In this document: in pieces, positions 1 through 6,385 of the stretch
Position numbering within the stretch: position 1 is the stretch's first letter
Layout: every line of letters starts with the position of its first letter
NCBI GenBank assembly: GCA_004556875.1
Contig: SFFP01000023.1
Coordinates: forward strand, 1-15,032
Length of the DNA stretch: 15,032 nucleotides
Reading direction: 5' to 3'
Source of the DNA: Ruminococcus flavefaciens
GTDB taxonomy: Bacteria > Bacillota_A > Clostridia > Oscillospirales > Ruminococcaceae
The notes under the pieces: model-generated
Databases searched by the model: none
The model's input: the letters and a program-made list of their open reading frames with translations, nothing else
Told to the model about the DNA's origin: nothing
Made by a program: the position numbers and the translations under genes

Positions 1-520
1 GTGCAGGGCGCAGTCTGAAGCGTATAACGTCACCCTCTTTGTATCCCATATCCTTGAAGATATTTGAAACAAAGATGCCTTTTTCTCTGCCCTTTGCAAG
101 AGAAGTATCTTCATAATCGCCTGTAAGTTCAAGGTTTCCGTCATATGTTTCTGAGGAAAGACTTGCTAATCTATGTGTAGTCTTACCGTCGGTAAGTTCA
201 AAGAAGTTTACGCTATTGCCTTTTGGTGGCAGAGTCGATTCGCCCGATATGTAAAGATAATCCTCTACTACAGGGTGCTGTTTTACGAATTTCACGGATT
301 TTCCGGGGTTATCGGTCTTGTCTGTCCAGTTGCTTATTTCAAGCTCCCATTTTCCGTTGTCGTGAATTTCGTTATTCAGCAGAGTTGTGAAAATACTGCT
401 TCCGTATGCACACACCGTAGCAAGAATGAATGCCGACAGGGTTATGCACATAAATGTGAGGAATGTGCGGAGCTTTTGTCGGCGGATATATTTCATGGAA
501 AGTGCAATGAGATGTTTCAT
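1..520 (-). CDS. FtsX/MacB-like ABC transporter permease, N-terminal part (cut by window edge)
   Basis: This is the membrane subunit of an ABC transporter; only about 173 residues from the N-terminus are in the window and the frame stays open to base 1. It begins MKHLIALSMKYIRRQKLRTF, a basic N-terminus typical of FtsX-like permeases, then a hydrophobic helix at about residues 20-42. A polar stretch follows that would be the extracytoplasmic domain placed between helix 1 and the remaining helices in MacB-type permeases. The start at 520 is supported by AGGAGGCGAGGAT directly upstream, which overlaps the stop codon of the ATPase gene 12 bases away, so the two genes are one operon. The substrate cannot be read from this part. 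A neighbouring two-component system suggests a stress- or peptide-responsive exporter, which is inference. Confidence 0.8.
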   Translation of the reverse strand, partial: MKHLIALSMKYIRRQKLRTFLTFMCITLSAFILATVCAYGSSIFTTLLNNEIHDNGKWELEISNWTDKTDNPGKSVKFVKQHPVVEDYLYISGESTLPPKGNSVNFFELTDGKTTHRLASLSSETYDGNLELTGDYEDTSLAKGREKGIFVSNIFKDMGYKEGDVIRFRLRPA

Positions 521-532
521 ATCCTCGCCTCC

Positions 533-1207
533 TTATTCCGAGAGGACTCCGTCTGTAATGCGGCAGATGCGGTCTGCCTGCGCAGCGATGCTTCCGTCAT
601 GGGTTATGAGAATTAGAGTCTGGTTGTATTTCTTTATGGAGTTTTTGAGAATTGAGATTATCTCGCGGCTGTTTTTGCTGTCCAGGTTTCCTGTAGGCTC
701 GTCAGCGAGTATGAGCTTGGGTTTATGGATAAGAGCGCGTGCAAAGGCTACACGCTGCTGCTGACCGCCCGAAAGCTCGTGAGGATAGTTATTGCGCTTT
801 GCGTCAAGACCTGTGAGCTTGAGAAGCTCATCAAGAAACTCCTTATCCGGGGGAGTATTGTCTAAATTGAGGGGGAGTACGATATTCTCCTCAACATTGA
901 GTACAGGTATAAGGTTGAATGCCTGAAAAATAAAACCTATACTCTTTCTGCGGTAAGCGGAGAGTCCGTTGTCATCGAGCTTTGTGATGTCCTTGCCGTT
1001 GAATATGATAGTGCCGCTGGTGGGACGGTCAAGAGAGCCAATGCAGTTGAGAAGGGTAGTCTTGCCGCTTCCGCTCTCACCTGTAACAGCTACAAATTCG
1101 CCCTGACGGACTTCAAGGTTTACATCGTTGAGGGCGAGAAAAGCGTTCTCGCCTTCGCCGTATTCCTTTTTGAGTTTTTCGGTTTTCAGAATGATGTTGT
1201 CTTCCAT
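533..1207 (-). CDS. ABC transporter ATP-binding protein, MacB/LolD type
   Basis: A 224-residue ATPase that would power the FtsX-like permease encoded just downstream. All nucleotide-binding motifs are visible: Walker A GESGSGKT (43-50), Q-loop Q95, signature LSGGQ (145-149), Walker B LILADE (165-170) with the PTGNLDS D-loop typical of the MacB/LolD/FtsE class, and switch histidine H203. Length is normal for the family. The start has a strong GGAGG eight bases upstream. The gene lies behind an intrinsic terminator that ends the kinase gene, so it probably has its own promoter, possibly controlled by the adjacent response regulator as in many regulator-kinase-transporter modules. Transport substrate is unknown; antimicrobial peptide or lipoprotein-type cargo is common for this class but is not shown here. 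Confidence 0.93.
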   Translation of the reverse strand: MEDNIILKTEKLKKEYGEGENAFLALNDVNLEVRQGEFVAVTGESGSGKTTLLNCIGSLDRPTSGTIIFNGKDITKLDDNGLSAYRRKSIGFIFQAFNLIPVLNVEENIVLPLNLDNTPPDKEFLDELLKLTGLDAKRNNYPHELSGGQQQRVAFARALIHKPKLILADEPTGNLDSKNSREIISILKNSIKKYNQTLILITHDGSIAAQADRICRITDGVLSE

Positions 1208-1271
1208 AATGATACCTCCGTTCCTTATTGTAACTTTAGTTTAACACAGCAATCTTACTGTAATGTTACAA
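1208..1271 (-). promoter_or_regulatory. leader of the ABC transporter operon with a candidate operator dyad
   Basis: Between the kinase terminator and the ATPase ribosome site lies an inverted repeat TTGTAAC (1228-1234) / GTTACAA (1265-1271). An inner imperfect dyad, AACACAG / CTGTAATGTT, sits between the arms. I could not find a clean -35/-10 pair on the minus strand; TACAAT near 1227-1232 is the best -10. The dyad could be bound by the upstream response regulator, but this is inference from position. Confidence 0.3.
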
Positions 1272-1306
1272 AAAAGAAAAAAGCTGAGAATTTTTTTCTC
1301 AGCTTT
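1270..1306 (-). terminator. intrinsic terminator after the histidine kinase gene
   Basis: An 11-bp perfect stem, AAAGCTGAGAA (1280-1290) with TTCTCAGCTTT (1296-1306), has a 5-base loop. On the minus strand it is followed by a T-rich tract (TTTCTTTTTT). The stem touches the kinase stop codon. It separates the regulator-kinase transcript from the ABC transporter genes. Confidence 0.85.
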
Positions 1307-2520
1307 CACTCCTTGATGAACACAAATTCAAATCTTGTGCCCTTGCCTAATTCGGAATACACCATTATATCGCCGCCGTTTGCGCGGACTATTTTCTGTG
1401 CGATAGACATACCGAGTCCTGAGCTGTACATGGTCCTGTCATTTGAGAGCGAGGAAAAACGCTCAAAAAGCTTTGGTATCTCAGCCTGAGGTATTCCTTT
1501 TCCGTTATCGGAAACTGCGAGTGTGACCAGAACTGGATTTTCATGTATATCAATGGATATCTCTGTACACTCCGAGTGGTCGGCAGAATTTTTGATTATA
1601 TTTTCAACAGCCTCGCACAGCCATCCCTTGTCGCACATGAGCTTAATATCATCCGGCAGTGCTTCTTTTATGGCGATGCCCTTGCTTCTCAGCAGCGGAG
1701 ACATTCGTTTTAATGCAATGCGGCATATTTCCGCAGGAGTATTCGGCTCCATGTTATATTCTATGGCATTGGCATTGAGCTTGGCGAGCTTGATGGCTTC
1801 GACTACAAGCTTTTCCATGCTGCTGAGGTTGAGTTGTATCTCATCTGACAGCTTGTCGCGCTTTTCCTGTGAAAGGTCGTCAAGCTCGCTGAGCATATCC
1901 GTATTGAGCCTTACAACGGCAAGAGAGGTCTTTATCTGGTGAGAGAGGTCTGTGAGAAAATCACGGAGAAATCTCTGCTCGCTGTTGAGTCGGAAGTGGA
2001 GATTTTTCATATTGTCCGCAAGAGTTTCAGCGGCTTCGGATATTCTGTGCATACAGCTCAGGTCTTCGCCGTAAAGTCCGATGACACCGTAATATTTCGC
2101 AGCCACATCAAGGCAGTCACAGCGCAGCTTTTCAAGGTCTTTGTATATCTTCATAAGCTCATTCATAGCTATGACGAGCCAAACAGTGGATACTAAAGCC
2201 GTCAGCAGAAATAATGGGATAAAGACAGTTATTCTTACGGAATGATAGCTATCCATGAATTCAGGAGAAAGGTCACGCGATATGCTGTAGTCAGAGAAAA
2301 ACTCCTCGGCTTTTGCAATAGCTTCTTCATCCGGGGGAGCAGTGAACTTTCCGCCGCCTGCTACAGACAGTGAAGCCTTTATCTGCCCTGCGACTATTTT
2401 ATCCGCGCATATGCCTGCAATGAAAAACGAGACAGCTGCGGAGATACACAGTATTATGAAAAATATGAGCAGCAGCCTTCTGGGGGCACGGTTATTTATA
2501 AATCGGTCTGTTCTGTCCAT
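1306..2520 (-). CDS. sensor histidine kinase
   Basis: A 404-residue membrane sensor kinase partnering the response regulator whose gene overlaps its start by 25 bases. Two membrane helices are visible, about residues 15-38 and 96-118, enclosing an external loop of roughly 57 residues. A linker/HAMP-like stretch leads to the H-box SHQIKTS with phospho-accepting H194. The ATPase domain has the N-box ENIIKNS (306-312), G1 DNGKGI (338-343), F-box-like LFERF (351-355) and G2 GLGMSI (368-373). The residue after the H-box His is Gln rather than the usual Glu/Asp, and the usual Pro of the H-box is Ser (KTS); both may affect phosphatase or kinase balance. The loop is longer than in BceS-type intramembrane sensors, so that family is unlikely. 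The signal sensed is unknown. Confidence 0.93.
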   Translation of the reverse strand: MDRTDRFINNRAPRRLLLIFFIILCISAAVSFFIAGICADKIVAGQIKASLSVAGGGKFTAPPDEEAIAKAEEFFSDYSISRDLSPEFMDSYHSVRITVFIPLFLLTALVSTVWLVIAMNELMKIYKDLEKLRCDCLDVAAKYYGVIGLYGEDLSCMHRISEAAETLADNMKNLHFRLNSEQRFLRDFLTDLSHQIKTSLAVVRLNTDMLSELDDLSQEKRDKLSDEIQLNLSSMEKLVVEAIKLAKLNANAIEYNMEPNTPAEICRIALKRMSPLLRSKGIAIKEALPDDIKLMCDKGWLCEAVENIIKNSADHSECTEISIDIHENPVLVTLAVSDNGKGIPQAEIPKLFERFSSLSNDRTMYSSGLGMSIAQKIVRANGGDIMVYSELGKGTRFEFVFIKE

Positions 2521-3104
2521 TTATAGCCCATTCCTCTCTTGGTAACTATCCTGCCGCCGCCCTGTGTCTTACTTAGTTTTTCGCGCAGACGGCTGATATT
2601 TACCGAAAGGGTGTTGTCGTTTACAAAAATGCCTTTCGAGTCCCACAGATATTCAAGTATCTGCTCTCGCGTAAGGTACTGTTCGCGGTTGAGCATGAGA
2701 TAGCTGAGAAGCTTCTGCTCAATTGCGGTAAGCTCCATTTCGGGGATATCGGGTACTCGTCTGAGATTTGCGCGGATACGCGAAAACAACTCGCGCAGGC
2801 GGAAAGGCTTGGTTATATAGTCATCGCCGCCGCTGTCAAGTCCGCGTACTATATCTGCTTCGTCGTCGCATGATGTGAGAAATATCACGGGTGTCTGTAT
2901 CTTTTTTCTCAGCCTTCTGCACAGGTCTACGCCGTTTCCGTCGGGGAGCATTACATCGAGTATTATAAGGTCTGCTTCGGGCGCAAGCTTTTCCGCAGCA
3001 GCTGTTGTGCTTACAGCAAGCACGCTGTAGCCCTCTGTTTCAAGTGCAAGAGTAATATTGCTGTTGAGAGTTTCATCGTCTTCAGCAAGAAGTATGGTAT
3101 TCAT
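2496..3104 (-). CDS. OmpR/PhoB-family response regulator
   Basis: A 202-residue transcription regulator that receives phosphate from the adjacent kinase. The receiver domain (1-115) shows the acidic pair in LLAEDDE (D9, D10), phospho-acceptor D50 in LIILDVMLP, the switch Thr in FLTS (T77) and conserved K99 in TKPF. A winged-helix DNA-binding domain covers about 122-196, ending in the usual wing TKRGMGYKW. I chose the ATG at 3104 because it has GAGGTG about six bases upstream and starts directly at the first receiver strand; the frame is open to an upstream codon at 3158, but this would add 18 atypical residues and overlap the promoter. It overlaps the kinase gene by 25 bases, so the two are translationally coupled. 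The C-terminal half resembles regulators paired with ABC exporters. Confidence 0.93.
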   Translation of the reverse strand: MNTILLAEDDETLNSNITLALETEGYSVLAVSTTAAAEKLAPEADLIILDVMLPDGNGVDLCRRLRKKIQTPVIFLTSCDDEADIVRGLDSGGDDYITKPFRLRELFSRIRANLRRVPDIPEMELTAIEQKLLSYLMLNREQYLTREQILEYLWDSKGIFVNDNTLSVNISRLREKLSKTQGGGRIVTKRGMGYKWTEQTDL

Positions 3105-3129
3105 ATCGCACCTCGCAGTTTTTTTCTTA

Positions 3130-3158
3130 ATTGTATCACATATCATCTGATTTGACAA
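3130..3158 (-). promoter_or_regulatory. sigma-A promoter of the response regulator-kinase operon
   Basis: On the minus strand TTGTCA (3153-3158) is followed by a 17-base spacer and TACAAT (3130-3135). The predicted start lies about 20 bases before the ATG at 3104. Its -35 box occupies the same bases as the -35 of the divergent phosphonate promoter. Confidence 0.75.
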
Positions 3159-3180
3159 GCGTGTTTTTTTACGTTATTAT
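3152..3180 (+). promoter_or_regulatory. sigma-A promoter of the phosphonate operon
   Basis: TTGACA (3152-3157), an exact 17-base spacer and TATTAT (3175-3180). The predicted transcript start near 3187 leaves a leader of only about 14 bases before the ATG at 3201, just enough for the GGGGGGTG ribosome site. Confidence 0.8.
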
Positions 3181-3200
3181 ATATTCGGGGGGTGACCGAT

Positions 3201-5222
3201 ATGAGAGCACTTATTCTTAATTCTGGTTTGGGAAGCCGTATGGGTGAGCTTACAAGCTCACACCCAAAGTGTATGACTCCCATAACCGCAGCAGACACTA
3301 TTCTAAGCCGTCAGCTCAGACTTATGGCAGATGCAGGCATTACCGATGTAGTCATAACTACAGGCGCTTTTGCTGATAAGCTGACAGAATACTGCGATAT
3401 GCTGGGACTTGACCTTGACATAACATTCGTACATAATCCTGACTTTGCACACACAAATTACATCTATTCAATTTACCTTGCGGAGAAGTATCTCCGCGGC
3501 GACGACATTCTTCTGATGCACGGTGACCTTGTTTTTGAAAATACCGTATTCGATGATATTCTTTCCTTTAACGGAAGCTGTATGGCAGTGAGCCTGTCGG
3601 AAAAGCTCCCCGAAAAGGACTTTAAGGCTGTAATAAGGGGCGGCAGGATAGAAAAGGTCGGTATTGAGTTTTTTGACAGGGGAGCTGCAGCGGCTCAGCC
3701 GCTGTACAGGCTCACTGCCTCTGAGTGGGAAAAGTGGCTTGACGGTATCTGCTCTTTCTGTGAGAGCGGTGTTCCCGAAAAGCGGAAATGCTATGCAGAG
3801 AATGCGCTGAATGAGATAGGCGATAAGAATATCGCTCCTTTTAATGTCGGTGAGCGGCTGTGTTCGGAGATAGACGATCCCGATGACCTTGCAAGGGTCT
3901 CGGAGAGGCTTCGTGATATCGAAAACAGGACCGTGTATATGTGTTTTTCTACGGATATTATACACAGCGCTCATTTTGCCATGATAAAGAAAGCCGCAAG
4001 GCTTGGAAAGCTTATTGTGGGGGTAATGTCCGATGAAGCTGTTGCAGGCTACAAGAGATTTCCCCTTCTTCCTTTCAAGGAGCGAAAGAATATGTTTTCA
4101 AATATAAACGGCGTTTACCGCGCAGTAGAGCAGAAAACTCTCAGCTATCGTGAAAATATACAGAAATATCGTCCTGATTTTGTAGTACACGGTGATGACT
4201 GGAACGAGGGATTTCAGAGGTCTGTACGTGATGAAGTGCTTGAGCTTCTCAGCGCTTACGGCGGAAAACTTGTGGAATATCCCTATGACCACAGCGACAA
4301 GTACCGTGAGCTTGACAAAAGGGCAAGGGCAGAGCTTTCACTTCCCAGCTTCAGACGCGGCAGACTGAAAAAGCTCATTGCTGTAAAAAGTATAGTGACA
4401 GCAATAGAAGCACACAGCGGTCTTACAGGACTTATCGCGGAAAATACTGTTGTATACCAGAACGGCGGCGCGAGACAGTTCGATGCTATGTGGATAAGTT
4501 CGCTCTGCGACTCTACGGCAAAGGGCAAGCCTGATATAGAGCTTGTGGATATGACAAGCAGATTTCGCACCATAGACGATATCATGGAAGTAACTACAAA
4601 GCCTATCATCTTTGACGGTGACACAGGCGGACTTACCGAGCATTTCGGCTATACTGTAAGGACTCTTGAACGTATGGGAGTTTCTATGATAATCATTGAG
4701 GATAAGACAGGTCTGAAAAAGAACAGCCTTTTCGGCAATGAGGTAAAGCAGACTCAGGCGGATATCGCTTCATTCTGTGAAAAGATAAGAGCAGGCAAAA
4801 AAGCACAGAAATCCTCGGATTTCATGATATGCGCAAGAATAGAGAGTCTTATACTCGAAAAGGGCATGGACGATGCTCTTGAAAGAGCAAAGGCTTATGT
4901 TGCGGCAGGTGCTGACGCTATAATGATACACAGCAGAAGCCGTTCACCGAAGGAAGTCCTTGAATTTGCAGAAAAATTCCGCAGGACGGATAACAATACA
5001 CCTCTTGTGGCTGTTCCTACTTCATACAGCAGTGTTACCGAGGAAGAGCTTATGGAGAAGGGCGTTGACATCGTTATCTATGCAAATCATCTCACACGTT
5101 CAAGCGTTCCTGCAATGCAGAATGCGGCGAGGACTATCCTTGAAAATCACCGTGCACAGGAATGTGATGAGATATGTATGCCTTTCAAGGATATAATCAG
5201 ACTTATACCCGAGGAGGAATGA
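3201..5222 (+). CDS. aepX: trifunctional fusion: nucleotidyltransferase - cytidylyltransferase-like - phosphoenolpyruvate mutase
   Basis: A 673-residue protein. Residues 1-240 are a LicC/PntC-like nucleotidyltransferase: GLGSRM at 9-14, PK at 22-23, GDLVFE at 108-113 and EID at 223-225, the metal and nucleotide signatures of that fold. Residues 245-380 resemble the TagD/ECT-type cytidylyltransferase domain usual at the N-terminus of AepX, but HxGH reads HSAH (255-258) and the expected TEGISST-like motif near 360 is absent. Residues 390-673 are phosphoenolpyruvate mutase, with FDGDTGG (471-477), the catalytic loop EDKTGLKKNSLFG (500-512), R546 and H577. The mutase converts phosphoenolpyruvate to phosphonopyruvate; the next gene decarboxylates it. 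The first domain would activate a phosphonate or phosphocholine-like group with CTP (inference). The ATG at 3201 follows GGGGGGTG; an in-frame GTG at 3192 is too near the transcript start. Confidence 0.9.
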   Translation: MRALILNSGLGSRMGELTSSHPKCMTPITAADTILSRQLRLMADAGITDVVITTGAFADKLTEYCDMLGLDLDITFVHNPDFAHTNYIYSIYLAEKYLRGDDILLMHGDLVFENTVFDDILSFNGSCMAVSLSEKLPEKDFKAVIRGGRIEKVGIEFFDRGAAAAQPLYRLTASEWEKWLDGICSFCESGVPEKRKCYAENALNEIGDKNIAPFNVGERLCSEIDDPDDLARVSERLRDIENRTVYMCFSTDIIHSAHFAMIKKAARLGKLIVGVMSDEAVAGYKRFPLLPFKERKNMFSNINGVYRAVEQKTLSYRENIQKYRPDFVVHGDDWNEGFQRSVRDEVLELLSAYGGKLVEYPYDHSDKYRELDKRARAELSLPSFRRGRLKKLIAVKSIVTAIEAHSGLTGLIAENTVVYQNGGARQFDAMWISSLCDSTAKGKPDIELVDMTSRFRTIDDIMEVTTKPIIFDGDTGGLTEHFGYTVRTLERMGVSMIIIEDKTGLKKNSLFGNEVKQTQADIASFCEKIRAGKKAQKSSDFMICARIESLILEKGMDDALERAKAYVAAGADAIMIHSRSRSPKEVLEFAEKFRRTDNNTPLVAVPTSYSSVTEEELMEKGVDIVIYANHLTRSSVPAMQNAARTILENHRAQECDEICMPFKDIIRLIPEEE

Positions 5223-5223
5223 T

Positions 5224-6342
5224 ATGAACGTAAAAAGGTTTCTGGATATATTGGGCGCGGACTTTTATACAGGTGTTCCTGACAGCCTTTTAAAGCCGCT
5301 TTGCGACTGCCTTGATCTCACATATGGCAGTGACCATTTGCACCACCTTATCGCGGCAAATGAGGGAAACAGCGCGGCTCTGGCGGCAGGCTATCATCTT
5401 GCCACAGGAAAAGTACCTGTGGTGTATATGCAGAATTCGGGTGAGGGCAATATCATAAACCCTGCGGCATCACTTCTCAGTGATGAGGTCTACGGCATAC
5501 CTGTGCTGTTTGTTATAGGCTGGAGAGGTGAACCCGATGTTCACGACGAGCCTCAGCACATCTATCAGGGAAAGGTCACGCTGAAGCTTCTTGAAGTCAT
5601 GGGTATAGAGTATTTTGTACTTGATAAGGATACGTCTGAAGAACAGCTGAAAGACGCTGTAGACGGCTTCCGCGAAGTATTCGCAAAGGGCAGGCAGGCA
5701 GCTATAGTGGTTCGCAAGGGAGCGCTTGAAGCTGATGAAAAAGTAAATTACAGCAACAGCTGTACAATGCTCCGTGAGGACATAATCCGACATATCATTG
5801 CTGTAACTGATGACGACCCTGTTGTTTCCACAACAGGCAAGGCAAGCCGTGAGCTTTTTGAGCTTCGTGAGAGTATGGGACAGGGACATGAGCGTGATTT
5901 CCTTACGGTAGGCTCTATGGGACACAGCTCATCTATTGCTCTCGGAGCGGCTCTTCACAGTCCGAATAAGCGTTTCTGGTGCATAGACGGCGACGGCGCG
6001 GCGCTTATGCACATGGGAGCTATGGCAGTGATAGGAACAACAGCTCCGCCGAATATGGTACATATAGTTATAAATAACGGCTCTCACGAGACAGTTGGCG
6101 GTATGAAAACAGCCGCTTCAAAGCTTGAGCTTTCGGCGGTGGCAAAAGCCTGCGGATATCCGTATGCGGTAACTGTGGAAAGCTTTGAAGAACTTGACAG
6201 TGCCCTTGCTGATGCGAAAAGCAGGAATGAGCTGAGCTTTATCGAGGTAAAATGTGCTGTAGGAGCACGCGCTGACTTAGGCAGACCTACAACTACAGCA
6301 AAGGACAATAAAAAAGGCTTTATGGAGCTTCTCGGAAAATAA
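5224..6342 (+). CDS. aepY: phosphonopyruvate decarboxylase (thiamine diphosphate-dependent)
   Basis: A 372-residue enzyme, the usual length for this family, that decarboxylates phosphonopyruvate to phosphonoacetaldehyde. This step pulls the unfavourable mutase reaction forward. Residues 1-165 form the pyrimidine-binding half with the catalytic Glu in NEGNSAA (E47). The second half carries the diphosphate-binding motif GDG (256-258) with the paired Asn about 26 residues on (VINNGSHE, 282-289), and the family stretch LMHMGAMAVIG. It starts one base after the stop of the fusion gene; its ribosome site GAGGAGG lies inside that gene's last codons, so the two are co-expressed. An intrinsic terminator follows, so no aminotransferase (AepZ/PhnW type) follows in the same operon. 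Confidence 0.93.
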   Translation: MNVKRFLDILGADFYTGVPDSLLKPLCDCLDLTYGSDHLHHLIAANEGNSAALAAGYHLATGKVPVVYMQNSGEGNIINPAASLLSDEVYGIPVLFVIGWRGEPDVHDEPQHIYQGKVTLKLLEVMGIEYFVLDKDTSEEQLKDAVDGFREVFAKGRQAAIVVRKGALEADEKVNYSNSCTMLREDIIRHIIAVTDDDPVVSTTGKASRELFELRESMGQGHERDFLTVGSMGHSSSIALGAALHSPNKRFWCIDGDGAALMHMGAMAVIGTTAPPNMVHIVINNGSHETVGGMKTAASKLELSAVAKACGYPYAVTVESFEELDSALADAKSRNELSFIEVKCAVGARADLGRPTTTAKDNKKGFMELLGK

Positions 6343-6343
6343 T

Positions 6344-6380
6344 AAAAGCTGCAATGCAGAATTTCGCATTGCAGCTTTTT
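6344..6380. terminator. bidirectional terminator between convergent genes
   Basis: A 14-bp perfect stem, AAAAGCTGCAATGC (6344-6357) with GCATTGCAGCTTTT (6366-6379), and an 8-base loop. T tracts follow on both strands (TTTTT on plus, TTTTATTATTTT on minus). It can end both the phosphonate operon and the opposing U32-like gene. Confidence 0.9.
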
Positions 6381-6385
6381 CGTTA

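Noticed and set aside
3192..3200. GTG at 3192 as start of the fusion protein
   Set aside because: It lies about five bases from the predicted transcript start and overlaps the G-rich ribosome site; the ATG at 3201 is correctly spaced.
3468..4643. Several minus-strand open frames of 64-168 codons inside the phosphonate fusion gene
   Set aside because: They are antisense shadows of a gene with intact enzyme motifs in its own frame, and none has a credible start.
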